This document shows, piece after piece, positions 9,512-18,550 of a stretch of 64,000 nucleotides of DNA. How positions within the stretch are numbered: position 1 is the first letter of the stretch; every line of letters starts with the position of its first letter. This DNA comes from an uncultured Eubacteriales bacterium (lineage in GTDB: Bacteria; Bacillota; Clostridia; Lachnospirales; Cellulosilyticaceae). Where the stretch lies: positions 1 to 64,000 of the forward strand of contig URVM01000003.1 of the NCBI GenBank assembly GCA_900551325.1, read 5' to 3'. Below the pieces are notes generated by a model. It saw nothing but the letters and a program-made list of their open reading frames with translations, made no database searches and was not told the origin of the DNA. The position numbers and the translations under genes are program-made.

Positions 9512-10273
9512 TTATGCCTGCCCCAAATAAGCCGCAATAACTTTTTCATTACTTTGTACTTCTTTTGGTGTGCCCTTGGCAATGACATGACCATAATCAA
9601 TAACCACTAATCTTTCACATATAGACATAACAAGATGCATGTCATGCTCAATAAGTAAAATTGCAATATTAAATCGATCCCTTATCAACTTAATGGTATG
9701 CATCAGTTCTTCCGTTTCATTAGGATTCATACCTGCCGCTGGCTCATCTAATAAAAGTAACTTTGGATTTCCAGCTAATGCGCGGGCAATTTCAAGCTTA
9801 CGTTGTTTGCCATAAGGAAGGTTCATACTTAATTCATTGGCATAACCATCAAGATCAAAAATTTGAAGAAGTTTCATAGCCTCTTCATGAACCCATTTTT
9901 CCTCTTTCTTATATCTAGGTAATCTTAGTACACCTTCTAAAACGTTATAGGTTAATCGGTTATTAAAGGCTGCTTTAACATTATCAATAACGCTCATTTC
10001 TTTAAAAAGTCTAATATTTTGAAAAGTACGGGTAATTCCCTTTTTAACAATCTCATGTGTCTTTAAATGATCTACACGCTCATTATTAAAATAAATGGAT
10101 CCTTCTGTAGGCGTATAAACACCAGTTAACAAGTTGAAAACTGTCGTCTTACCTGCACCATTTGGCCCAATAAGTCCTATAAGTTCCCCTTCTTCAATAT
10201 GTAAATCAAGTTCTGAAACCGGCTTAATACCACCAAAGTTTACACTCATTTTATTTACTTCTAATAATGCCAT
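9512..10273 (-). CDS. livG: Branched-chain amino-acid ABC transporter ATPase LivG
   Basis: This is the second ATPase of the branched-chain amino-acid importer. Walker A GPNGAGKT is at residues 36-43, followed by LLTGVYTPTEGSI and the LivG-specific TRTFQNIRLFKEMSV segment. Walker B is LLLLDEPAAGMNP. The 253-residue length is typical. AAGGAGGAGTAGT precedes the ATG, and the gene is one base from livM. Confidence 0.95.
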   Translation of the reverse strand: MALLEVNKMSVNFGGIKPVSELDLHIEEGELIGLIGPNGAGKTTVFNLLTGVYTPTEGSIYFNNERVDHLKTHEIVKKGITRTFQNIRLFKEMSVIDNVKAAFNNRLTYNVLEGVLRLPRYKKEEKWVHEEAMKLLQIFDLDGYANELSMNLPYGKQRKLEIARALAGNPKLLLLDEPAAGMNPNETEELMHTIKLIRDRFNIAILLIEHDMHLVMSICERLVVIDYGHVIAKGTPKEVQSNEKVIAAYLGQA

Positions 10274-10274
10274 A

Positions 10275-11267
10275 CTACTCCTCCTTCCCTAAGCTTGCCA
10301 CTGATTTACCTTTTAGAGCTATTTTATCTTCTAAACCTAATTTTCTTAATATACTCTTGAAACTAACGCCTTTTGCTTTACAAATCATCATAACAATGAG
10401 TACAAGAGAATAAATAAGCATACGATACTCAGAAAAAGCACGTAATACTTCATTTAATAAACCAAGTACAATAGCTGCAATAATGGTCCCACTTAAACTT
10501 CCCATACCACCAAGTACAACGATAATTAAATACTCAATAGAATTTAAAAATCCAAAACTACTTGGTGTAAGACCTTGAAGATAGTGAGCATAAAGTCCAC
10601 CACCTATTCCTGCAAAGAAAGCTGAAATAGCAAAGGCAAAAGTTTTGTAATAGAAGGTAGATATACCTATACAATCTGTAGCAATTTCATTTTCACGAAT
10701 AGCAATAATAGCACGACCATGTCTACATTTAATAATCAAAAAGAGTGTAGCTACAATTACTATAGTTATAAAGAAAGTAATAGTAAAATTACTATAACTT
10801 GAAATTCCTGAAAGTCCTTTAGCACCATTAGTTATTTTAAGGTTATTTAAAACAATACGAATGATTTCACCAAAACCTAAAGTAATAATACCTAAATAGT
10901 CTCCTCTAAGTCTTAAAGCAGGAATACCAATTAGAACACCAATAAAAGCAGCAAAAGCTCCACCTACAAGTAAACCAATAGGAAATTCCACAAACATCGG
11001 TAAATCTAAATGCATTGTAATAATGGCAGATGTATAAGCACCAATAGCCATAAAGCCAGCATGCCCCAGTACAAGTTCTCCTAAATAACCTGTTACAAGA
11101 GCTAAGGATGTAGCCATAATAACGTTGATTAAAATTGAAATTAGTACACCAGAATAATAGTAATTAATAACTCCAACTTCCATTCCACCTATAAGTAACC
11201 CATAGGCAACGATCACTCCAAGTAAATATTTAATCCCTTTATTTTTAGTAAGCATTTCTTTTTTCAT
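10275..11267 (-). CDS. livM: Branched-chain amino-acid ABC transporter permease LivM
   Basis: This is one half of the membrane channel of the Liv importer. The BPD_transp_2 fold has about eight to nine hydrophobic helices, with the family motif GYLGELVLGHAGFMAIGAY and a central FGEIIRIVLNN. A GTG at 11276 is in frame, but AGGTGA stands five bases before the ATG at 11267, so the shorter 330-residue form is preferred. It follows livH directly. Confidence 0.93.
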   Translation of the reverse strand: MKKEMLTKNKGIKYLLGVIVAYGLLIGGMEVGVINYYYSGVLISILINVIMATSLALVTGYLGELVLGHAGFMAIGAYTSAIITMHLDLPMFVEFPIGLLVGGAFAAFIGVLIGIPALRLRGDYLGIITLGFGEIIRIVLNNLKITNGAKGLSGISSYSNFTITFFITIVIVATLFLIIKCRHGRAIIAIRENEIATDCIGISTFYYKTFAFAISAFFAGIGGGLYAHYLQGLTPSSFGFLNSIEYLIIVVLGGMGSLSGTIIAAIVLGLLNEVLRAFSEYRMLIYSLVLIVMMICKAKGVSFKSILRKLGLEDKIALKGKSVASLGKEE

Positions 11268-11276
11268 AAACGTCAC

Positions 11277-12179
11277 CTACACTTTCTCACGTACGTTTTT
11301 ACCTAAAATACCAGACGGCTTGAGTAAGAGTACTAAAATTAAAATAAAGAATAAAATAGCATCCGCCCAAGAAGAAGCTTCTGCCCAGAAAACTGATAAA
11401 AATCCTTTAGCTAAACTTTCAATAATACCTAATAAGAAACCACCAAGCATCGCCCCTGGTATAATACCAATCCCACCAAGTACTGCTGCAATAAAAGCTT
11501 TAAGACCTGGCATAACACCCATTAAAGGTTTGATTTGAGGGTAGGCCATTGCAAAAAGAATTCCTCCCATAGCACCTAAGGCTGAACCAATAGCAAAAGC
11601 TATAGAAATAGTCTTATTAACAGAGATTCCCATTAAAGCTGCTGCACTAGCATCTTCCGAAGCAGCACGCATAGCTTTTCCAAGCTTTGTCTTTTTAATA
11701 AAAAGTTCTAGAGCAAGCATAAGTAAAAGAGAAAGACCTAAAGAAATTAACATAATCTTACTAACTTGAAGAGAACCTATTTGAATAGGTGGAAGTGAAA
11801 TAGTTGGAAATGGTTTTGAACTTGCACCAAATAAAATAGTAAAAAGTGTTTCTAAAAAGAAACTCATTCCGATAGCTGTAATAAGTGCCCACATTCTTGG
11901 AGCATTTCTAAGTGGCTTATAAGCAATCTTTTCTATCCCCATTCCAATAAGTGCACATGATACCATAGATATAATAATAGCAACAGGTAAAGGTAGATTA
12001 AATACGCTAATCATCATAAAGGCAATATAAGCACCTACCATCATAATATCCCCATGTGCAAAGTTAATAAGTTTTACAATACCGTAAACCATGGTATAGC
12101 CAAGAGCAATTAGGGCGTAAATACTACCTATATGTAAGCCATTCAATATTTGTTGTATAAAAAGTGTTCCGTAGTCCAT
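11277..12179 (-). CDS. livH: Branched-chain amino-acid ABC transporter permease LivH
   Basis: This is the other permease of the Liv importer, with 300 residues and about eight membrane helices. The N-terminal GSIYALIALGYTMVYGIVKLINFAHGDIMMVGAY is the hallmark of LivH. The later EDASAAALMGI is the cytoplasmic coupling segment. GGAAGGGG precedes the ATG. It is the first gene after the intercistronic hairpin that follows livJ. Confidence 0.95.
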   Translation of the reverse strand: MDYGTLFIQQILNGLHIGSIYALIALGYTMVYGIVKLINFAHGDIMMVGAYIAFMMISVFNLPLPVAIIISMVSCALIGMGIEKIAYKPLRNAPRMWALITAIGMSFFLETLFTILFGASSKPFPTISLPPIQIGSLQVSKIMLISLGLSLLLMLALELFIKKTKLGKAMRAASEDASAAALMGISVNKTISIAFAIGSALGAMGGILFAMAYPQIKPLMGVMPGLKAFIAAVLGGIGIIPGAMLGGFLLGIIESLAKGFLSVFWAEASSWADAILFFILILVLLLKPSGILGKNVREKV

Positions 12180-12235
12180 AACAGACCCCTTCCTCTATTA
12201 AATTTTACATAAGTCCTACAGAAGCTTTAAAATTA

Positions 12236-12257
12236 CTCGGAGGCCGTGACCTCCGAG
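12236..12257 (-). promoter_or_regulatory. Intercistronic hairpin between livJ and livH
   Basis: A perfect GC-rich 8-bp stem (12236-12243 with 12250-12257) with a 6-base loop lies just after the livJ stop codon on the minus strand. The following T-run is late and weak (TAATTTT), so partial termination or RNA stabilisation is likely. The same arrangement follows oppA. Confidence 0.6.
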
Positions 12258-12269
12258 AATCTTTAATTG

Positions 12270-13421
12270 TTATTTATTAGCTTCTAATTTCTTATAAAGT
12301 TTGTTTTGACCATTTTCAATACGTATAACAGATACAGATTTAATTGGATTTCTATTTGCATCAAAAGTAACATCACCTGTTACACATTCTAAAGAAGTAT
12401 TTTGCATTGCTGTAACAACTGCAGCTGAATCTGTACTACCAGCTGTTTTCATTGCTTCAATCATAATACGAGCTGCATCATATCCAAGTGCTGCAAATGC
12501 ATTTGGTTCTTCATTGTATTTTGCTTTATAGTTAGTAATAAAGTTTTGTACCATTTCAGATGGATCTTCTACTGTATAGTGGTTTACAAAGTAACTACCT
12601 TCTACAACTTCTGGGTTGTTTACTGTTTTTTCTGTAACACCATCCCAACCATCACCACCAATAAGTGGTACTGTAATACCAATCTCTCTTGCTTGTTGAG
12701 CAATGTTTGCAATCATTTCATAGTAATCAGGTATAACAACTATTTCTGGATTAGCATTTTTAATATTGGTTAAAATAGGTTTAAAGTCTACATCACTATC
12801 ACCGTATTTTTCTACTTTTACTACTTCTCCACCATTTGCTTCAAAAAGTTCTTGGAATGCTTCTGCAACACCTATTGAGTAATCAGATTCTGAATTGACT
12901 AAAACAGCTACTTTTTTAACTTTTAAATCTTCTGTAGCAAATTTAGCAAGAAGCTCACCTTGAGCTGGATCTATGTAACATGCTCTAAAAATATTATCAC
13001 CAATTGTTGTAATATCTTTTTTAGTACCTGTTGGCGTAATCATAGGTATTTTCTTTTCCGCTGCTAAATGAGCAATGGTTTCTGTTGTTGCACTAATATC
13101 TGAACCAATAAAAGCAACAACTTTATCACTCTCTACTAATTTTTTAAATGCGTTAGTTGCATCTTGTTGGTTAGCCTTATTATCTTCTAATATAAATTCA
13201 ATTTGTTTTTCTAATACACCGCCAGCAGCATTGTACTCATCAATGGCAAGCTTAACACCGTTACTTGCAGCAATACCGTACTGAGCTGCTTTACCTGTAA
13301 GGTCGAAGCTTCCTCCAATTTTAACTGTATTACTACTTGCACCAGCCTTTTCACATCCTACAAAGCTCATAGAGCCAACAACAAGTGCCAAGCTCATAGC
13401 TAATAATTTTCTTGTTTTCAT
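12270..13421 (-). CDS. livJ: Branched-chain amino-acid binding lipoprotein LivJ
   Basis: This is the substrate-binding lipoprotein of the Liv importer (Peripla_BP_6 family). The signal peptide ends in the lipobox FVGC with Cys23. The mature part begins with VKIGGSFDLTGKAAQYG, a typical Leu/Ile/Val-binding start, and continues through the two-lobed fold to residue 383. It is first in the operon behind a near-consensus promoter. Which amino acid it prefers is not visible from sequence; leucine-type substrates are inferred from the family. Confidence 0.93.
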   Translation of the reverse strand: MKTRKLLAMSLALVVGSMSFVGCEKAGASSNTVKIGGSFDLTGKAAQYGIAASNGVKLAIDEYNAAGGVLEKQIEFILEDNKANQQDATNAFKKLVESDKVVAFIGSDISATTETIAHLAAEKKIPMITPTGTKKDITTIGDNIFRACYIDPAQGELLAKFATEDLKVKKVAVLVNSESDYSIGVAEAFQELFEANGGEVVKVEKYGDSDVDFKPILTNIKNANPEIVVIPDYYEMIANIAQQAREIGITVPLIGGDGWDGVTEKTVNNPEVVEGSYFVNHYTVEDPSEMVQNFITNYKAKYNEEPNAFAALGYDAARIMIEAMKTAGSTDSAAVVTAMQNTSLECVTGDVTFDANRNPIKSVSVIRIENGQNKLYKKLEANK

Positions 13422-13456
13422 AATAACCCTCCGTTAACTTGATTTATATAAATGAA

Positions 13457-13492
13457 ATTATACTTAATATATCTTTCAATTTCAAGAAAAAT
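13457..13492 (-). promoter_or_regulatory. livJ promoter with candidate CodY operator
   Basis: On the minus strand a -35 TTGAAA (13480-13485), a 17-base spacer and a -10 TATAAT (13457-13462) form a near-consensus sigma-A promoter about 36 bases before the livJ ATG. Bases 13478-13492 match AATTTTCWGAAAATT at 12 of 15 positions and cover the -35 hexamer, where a bound repressor would block RNA polymerase. The box is a by-eye match. Confidence 0.6.
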
Positions 13493-13695
13493 TTTAAGTA
13501 AAATCAATATTTTTGTTAGGTTTTTTATTATAATAGATTATATATATGATTTTTTGTTTAATAAAAATGTCATTTTTTACTCAAATGCTCATTTCGAGAC
13601 GTGACTTATGTTAACTTATAATTTTCTAGTTTTTCCTCTTGAAAGCCTCCAATCCCCTTTGTACAATAGAAGAGAACACGAAAGGATGATAAAAT

Positions 13696-14706
13696 GTGAT
13701 TTACATAAAACAGGAACTCCCTGCAAACAATAATTTTTCTTCTCCTTTTCATTGTTTTTTAGATTTAGAAACAACTGGCCTATCCAAAAATAATGATTTG
13801 ATTATTTGTTTTGGATTAGCTTATATAAAAGAAGAAACTTTATATATGGAACAATATATTCTAGAACATAAATCAGAAGAAAGAGATTTATTAGAACAAC
13901 TTAAAAAAATACTTCCTACCTTAGAAAAAATATATACTTATGGTGGAAAGCATTTCGAATGGCCTTTTATTATAGAAAAACTTAATACTTATGGAATAGA
14001 TTCTTCCTTTTTAAGTGCATTACAACTTATAGACCTTAAACAGCCAAAAGAAAGCCGTGGGGCTCTAGAAATACGTATAGGCTTTAGACGTAATCAAACT
14101 ATTACAGGTAAGGAGTTAGCAAAACTTAGTAAACTTCACTTACATGAACCTAATAAAACTTATGAAACACTTATTTTAGAACACAATAAGGAAGAGCTTC
14201 TTAGTTTACAGGCTATTTTTGACTTTACTCATTTTCTTAATCACCTTAGCCCACGTCAACTAAAAACTTATACTTTCCTTGAAGATAGTATAAGTTTTAC
14301 ACTTATACCTACTAAGCCTTATCATTTATCCTTTTCCTTTTCTAAGGAGAACATTGAATATAGCTTCGACTCATCAACAGGAGTTGTTACATTATCTCTT
14401 AAGGCCCAGTATCTTCTTCTTAAAACTTATTTGCCACACCAAGACTACTATTTAGTAGAAGGAGAACTTATGCATAAGTCCATAGCTAAACTTCTCCCCG
14501 CTTCTATGCGTCAAAAGGCTACTAAAAGCAACTGCTATCTTGAACAAGAAGGTTTCTATTTACCTTTACAGCTTAAAGAGTTCAAAGATCTTACTTGGGT
14601 AGATGAGCATAAACAATCTTATATTTCTTATAAACCTGAAGCATTAGAAGACTATGTTTTACCACTTCTTAAGTCAGTACTCAAAAAAATAACGCCTAAG
14701 TCTTAA
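13696..14706 (+). CDS. RNase H-like (YprB-type) exonuclease-domain protein
   Basis: Residues about 20-175 form an RNase_H_2/YprB-type 3'-5' exonuclease-like domain: the first acidic motif is CFLDLETTGL, and YGGKHFEWPFIIEKL is the conserved second motif. The remaining 160 residues match nothing I recognise. The start is GTG with AAAGGA upstream; the nearby ATG at 13694 runs straight into a stop. YprB-like proteins are uncharacterised or linked to DNA repair; the substrate here is unknown. It is the only plus-strand gene in the first 32 kb and converges on cheR. Confidence 0.7.
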   Translation: MIYIKQELPANNNFSSPFHCFLDLETTGLSKNNDLIICFGLAYIKEETLYMEQYILEHKSEERDLLEQLKKILPTLEKIYTYGGKHFEWPFIIEKLNTYGIDSSFLSALQLIDLKQPKESRGALEIRIGFRRNQTITGKELAKLSKLHLHEPNKTYETLILEHNKEELLSLQAIFDFTHFLNHLSPRQLKTYTFLEDSISFTLIPTKPYHLSFSFSKENIEYSFDSSTGVVTLSLKAQYLLLKTYLPHQDYYLVEGELMHKSIAKLLPASMRQKATKSNCYLEQEGFYLPLQLKEFKDLTWVDEHKQSYISYKPEALEDYVLPLLKSVLKKITPKS

Positions 14707-14719
14707 CTTAGGCGTTATT
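14688..14719. terminator. Bidirectional terminator between the YprB-like gene and cheR
   Basis: A perfect 14-bp stem (14688-14701 with 14706-14719) has a 4-base loop, with T-runs on both strands outside it. The stop codon of the plus-strand gene lies in the hairpin. Confidence 0.9.
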
Positions 14720-14733
14720 TTTATACAATTATT

Positions 14734-15504
14734 TTATATGCTTTTTTCATAGAAGAAAATACGATAAGGATTTAAATTAAATTTTTGTGCACCTATAATT
14801 TGTTCTGTACTACCTACAAATAAAATACCATCCTTATTTAAAGCTTCACTAAATCTAGTATATATACTGTTTTTAGCTTCTTCTGTAAAGTAAATAAGTA
14901 CATTACGACAAACAATAAGATCTACATTGGTTGGATAAGGATCTTTAAGTAAATCATGTTGTTTAAATGTAATACAGTTTTTAATTTCTGGTGCAATAAT
15001 ATATTTTCCATCTTGCTCTTTTATATATTTACTACGTAAGTCCTTAGGTATGTTAGCAATATGTTTATCAACATATTCTCCCCTTTTAGCTGCTGCAAGG
15101 ATCTCTTTATCTATATCTGTAGCTAAAATTTTAATTTGATGAAGTGGCATAAAACGAGACAGTAACATAGCTAAGGAATAAGGCTCATCCCCTGTAGAAC
15201 AAGCTGCACTCCATATTTTAAGACTAGTCTTTTTCCCTAGTAATCTAGGTAAGATTTCCTTCTCTAAAGTAATCCATTGATTGGGATTCCTAAAAAATTC
15301 AGAAACATTAATGGTAATATAGCTTAAAAACTCATCATAGAGTACTTTATCTTTTTTAAGTAAGGCTAAATAGGCCTCATAATTTTCGCAACCATGTTTA
15401 CGTATATTAGCATCAATACGTCTTTTCATTTGATTTTCTTTATAGGCGTTTAAATCAATACCTGTTAATCTTAACACCTGTAATTTAAACTCTGTATAAT
15501 TCAT
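14734..15504 (-). CDS. cheR: Chemotaxis-type protein-glutamate methyltransferase CheR
   Basis: CheR methylates glutamates on methyl-accepting chemotaxis receptors using S-adenosylmethionine. The N-terminal CheR_N helices cover residues 1-60, the conserved NVSEFFRNP is at 66-74, and the SAM-binding region SAACSTGDEPYS is at 99-110. NVDLIVCRNVLIYF is the second diagnostic motif. The 256-residue length is normal. No other chemotaxis gene is nearby, so it is an orphan copy here. GGGGGAG precedes the ATG. Confidence 0.93.
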   Translation of the reverse strand: MNYTEFKLQVLRLTGIDLNAYKENQMKRRIDANIRKHGCENYEAYLALLKKDKVLYDEFLSYITINVSEFFRNPNQWITLEKEILPRLLGKKTSLKIWSAACSTGDEPYSLAMLLSRFMPLHQIKILATDIDKEILAAAKRGEYVDKHIANIPKDLRSKYIKEQDGKYIIAPEIKNCITFKQHDLLKDPYPTNVDLIVCRNVLIYFTEEAKNSIYTRFSEALNKDGILFVGSTEQIIGAQKFNLNPYRIFFYEKSI

Positions 15505-15522
15505 GCCACTCCCCCAAGTTTA

Positions 15523-16359
15523 TTAATCAATTTGTTCAAGCTTCCCTAAAACTTCTGCAATAACATCACTTGGTGTAGATGCACCTGCTGTTACACCTAC
15601 CTTGTGAATATTTACAAACCAGTTTGTATCTAAACCAGAGGCATCTTCTATACAGTAGGTATTTGGACAAAGTTGTTTACAAATCTCATAGAGTTTTTGT
15701 GTATTAGAGCTTAATTTACTTCCAATAACAATCATACATTCTACTTTCCCTGCAATCTCTCTTGCCTCATCTTGTCTTTCAGAAGTCGCATTACAAATTG
15801 TATTAATAAATTTAATTTTATATCCAGCTTTTTCTAGATAGCTTACCATTTCATCTACAACAGCTTTTTTATAAGTTGTTTGTGATACAACTAAATAGTT
15901 ATTTTCTTTATTTAACTTTGATAAATCTATTTCTTCTTTGTTTTTAAATATAATACATCCATTTTTTGTCCAACCGTTAATACCAATAATTTCTGGATGG
16001 TTAGCATCACCTATTAAAATAACGCCAAATCCTTCATTTTCATAACGGCTTACAAGTTTATGAATCTTTGTTACATAAGGACAAGTTGCATCTATGACTT
16101 CTACAGACTTTTCCTTCGCTTCATTATATATAGCTTCTGGCACACCATGGGCACGGATAATAACTTGATCCATAGGTGTTTCATTTATTTTCTCTACAGA
16201 TTTTATACCTTTATCTGCAAGTTGTCTCATAACTGTTTCGTTATGAATAATATGCCCTAAAGTATAAGTTTTCTTAGATGTTTCTGTCTTAAAAGCCATA
16301 TCTACTGCACGTTGTACACCAAAGCAAAAACCTGCACTTTTAGCAAGTATAATTTCCAT
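15523..16359 (-). CDS. ispH: 4-hydroxy-3-methylbut-2-enyl diphosphate reductase IspH
   Basis: IspH carries out the last step of the MEP isoprenoid pathway, making IPP and DMAPP with a [4Fe-4S] cluster. The three cluster cysteines are Cys12, Cys93 (DATCPYV) and Cys189 (NTICNAT). The 278-residue length is the bare IspH size; it lacks the C-terminal S1 ribosomal-protein domains fused to IspH in many Clostridia. It lies 12 bases after the AroH-Cmk fusion gene. Confidence 0.95.
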   Translation of the reverse strand: MEIILAKSAGFCFGVQRAVDMAFKTETSKKTYTLGHIIHNETVMRQLADKGIKSVEKINETPMDQVIIRAHGVPEAIYNEAKEKSVEVIDATCPYVTKIHKLVSRYENEGFGVILIGDANHPEIIGINGWTKNGCIIFKNKEEIDLSKLNKENNYLVVSQTTYKKAVVDEMVSYLEKAGYKIKFINTICNATSERQDEAREIAGKVECMIVIGSKLSSNTQKLYEICKQLCPNTYCIEDASGLDTNWFVNIHKVGVTAGASTPSDVIAEVLGKLEQID

Positions 16360-16370
16360 TTTCTCAACTC

Positions 16371-17387
16371 CTACTTTCTTTCTAGTAAAAGCTCCTTAAT
16401 GCGTTCTACGATTTCATCTACAGATAAATAAGTCGTATCAACTTCTATCGCATCATCAGCTTTTTTAAGTGGGGATACACTACGATTTGAATCTTGGTAA
16501 TCCCTTGCTTCAATTTCTTCAAGAAGTGTTTGATAATTCACTTCTATACCTTTTTCTTCATACTCTTTAAGGCGTCTTTTTGCACGTTCTTCACTAGAAG
16601 CCGTTAAAAAGATTTTTAAAGTAGCACTTGGAAGAACTACTGTACCAATATCTCGTCCATCCATTACAACAGATTTTGTGCTAGCTAATTTTCTTTGCAT
16701 CTCTACAAGCGCACTACGTACTTTTTCATAGGTTGCTACTTTTGAAGCAGATGCTGCCACTTCTTGTGTTCTAATGTCCTCACTTACATCTTCTCCATTT
16801 AAGTAGATTTTTTGAGTTCCATTTTCATAACTTAAATCAATATGAATATCTGAAAGGGTTTCATTTACAAGTGATTCAAAATTGTAATCAATCCCATGTT
16901 TAATACTATATAAACCTACACTACGGTACATAGCACCTGTATCAATATAAGTACAGCTTAACTCTTTTGCAAGTTTTTTAGCAATAGTACTTTTTCCGGC
17001 ACCTGCTGGTCCATCTATAGCTAAAGAAAAGTGTCCAAGATCAGGGCGAAGTCTTTTAGCTTCTCCTAAGTATTGGTGTCTTAAGCCTTCCTGGCTTCCT
17101 TCTAGCGTACATAAAAGGGCTATGCGAATGCAATTTGGAAGCGAATCTTCTACATCCATTTCTTGCATACACATAAGGGCAGCCTGTGTAATACCTAATT
17201 CTCTTGCTGCTACTGCTGGGTAAACAGCATTTAAATCTTTAGTACATGTAAAAGTAATTTGTATAATATTTTGTATCTCTACTCCATTGGCTTCTATTAC
17301 AGCTTGTAAAAGTTTGCTTGTCTTACCTAGTATAGACTCTTTTGTGTTTTCGGCTGTAATAGCACCTCTAATGGCAACAATATTCAT
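16371..17387 (-). CDS. cmk: Fusion: AroH-type chorismate mutase and CMP kinase
   Basis: Residues 1-118 are a Bacillus AroH-type chorismate mutase, which turns chorismate into prephenate. The active-site residues line up with B. subtilis AroH at an offset of two or less: Arg7, Arg62, Cys73, Glu76, Arg88, Tyr106 and Arg114. Residues 121-338 are a cytidylate kinase, with P-loop GPAGAGKST at 126-134 and the CMP-binding DGRDIGTVV near 240. Both parts look intact, joined by a short LRPDLGHF linker. The gene is co-directional with ispH. Aromatic amino-acid and pyrimidine nucleotide metabolism have no obvious common step, so shared regulation or a simple fusion are both possible. Confidence 0.92.
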   Translation of the reverse strand: MNIVAIRGAITAENTKESILGKTSKLLQAVIEANGVEIQNIIQITFTCTKDLNAVYPAVAARELGITQAALMCMQEMDVEDSLPNCIRIALLCTLEGSQEGLRHQYLGEAKRLRPDLGHFSLAIDGPAGAGKSTIAKKLAKELSCTYIDTGAMYRSVGLYSIKHGIDYNFESLVNETLSDIHIDLSYENGTQKIYLNGEDVSEDIRTQEVAASASKVATYEKVRSALVEMQRKLASTKSVVMDGRDIGTVVLPSATLKIFLTASSEERAKRRLKEYEEKGIEVNYQTLLEEIEARDYQDSNRSVSPLKKADDAIEVDTTYLSVDEIVERIKELLLERK

Positions 17388-17400
17388 CTTATCCCTCTTC

Positions 17401-18315
17401 CTAGTCGCATTTTTCCTTTACATTAGGCATTTGATTAGTATTTGCATTATTTACTTCTCTTGTATCATCATATACTTCATATTCCATCCAAACAGTTTCT
17501 AAGCTATTAAGATTTGTAGAAATTTCATCTTTCTTACGTAAGCTAACAGCTACAATGATAGCATTGATAATACTAAGCGGTGCAACAAGAGAGTCTACAA
17601 AAGAAACCATTTCACTTCTTCCAATTAAAGTATGTTCTGCATACTGTGCAATTGGTGAAATATAACTATCTGTAATAGCAATAATAGAAGCTTCTCTTGA
17701 TCTTGCATACTCTAGCGCTTTCATAATACGCTTAGAATAACGTGGAAAACTAATACCTATAATAATATCTTTATCACTAATGTGATGTATAATTTCAAAG
17801 ATTTCACTTATACTATTTGTGTTTATGACTTTTACACGTGGAAAAATAATATTAAAATAAAAGCCTAAAAAGGTAGCAAGACCTGCACAGCTTCTTACAC
17901 CTAATATATAAATAGTATCGGCGTTTAAAATTTTATCTATAGCTCCATCAAAAGCTTCTTCATCAATCTGTTCTATTGTATATGCAATTTTTTCTTGATC
18001 TGTTTGAAGAACACTTTTTAAAACATGATTCACATCAATTCTATCTGTTGTAACTTCAAGACGTTGCATAGCTGTTAATTTGCTTTTTACAAGTTCTTCT
18101 AATGCATCTTGAAATTTTGGATAACCATCATAACCTAATTCATTAGCAAAACGTACAACTGTTGATTCACTTACACCTACTATTGTTCCTAGCCTAGCTG
18201 CTGTTAAAAAGACAGCTTTTTCATAATGCTCTAAAATATAATTAGCGATAAGCTTTTGTCCTTTACTCAGTTTAGGCATACTTTTTTTAATGCGCTGAAT
18301 CAAATCATTATTCAT
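17401..18315 (-). CDS. RpiR/MurR family transcriptional regulator
   Basis: RpiR-type regulators bind DNA through an N-terminal helix-turn-helix and sense phosphosugars through a C-terminal SIS domain. HTH_6 occupies roughly residues 1-75, with the recognition helix in VGVSESTVVRFANELGYDGY. SIS covers about residues 120-260 (ILGVRSCAGLATF, SFPRYSKR, AITDS). An in-frame ATG two codons upstream is only two bases from GAAAGGA, so the ATG at 18315, eight bases away, is preferred. No sugar gene is adjacent, so its target is unknown. Confidence 0.88.
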   Translation of the reverse strand: MNNDLIQRIKKSMPKLSKGQKLIANYILEHYEKAVFLTAARLGTIVGVSESTVVRFANELGYDGYPKFQDALEELVKSKLTAMQRLEVTTDRIDVNHVLKSVLQTDQEKIAYTIEQIDEEAFDGAIDKILNADTIYILGVRSCAGLATFLGFYFNIIFPRVKVINTNSISEIFEIIHHISDKDIIIGISFPRYSKRIMKALEYARSREASIIAITDSYISPIAQYAEHTLIGRSEMVSFVDSLVAPLSIINAIIVAVSLRKKDEISTNLNSLETVWMEYEVYDDTREVNNANTNQMPNVKEKCD

Positions 18316-18437
18316 ATTCATTTCCTTTCAAATAATCTCTTATCTTTTATCTTTTCTCTTTATCTTTTTATCTAGTATCATTATATAATATATTTGGCTT
18401 TTTACAACGATATTTTATGAATTAGAACATGAAAAAA

Positions 18438-18461
18438 CTACAGGAATTACATTTCCTGCAG
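18438..18461 (-). terminator. Terminator downstream of mnmM
   Basis: A 9-bp stem (18438-18446 with 18453-18461), with one G-U pair that only works on the minus strand, is followed there by six T. It ends the transcript that contains mnmM. Bases 18322-18437 hold no gene I can see. Confidence 0.75.
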
Positions 18462-18550
18462 CCTTTTTACAAAATTTATAGACTGAATTGAACAAGATAT
18501 ATATATAAATACATTATATCAAATCTGATTATAATATACAATGATTATCA

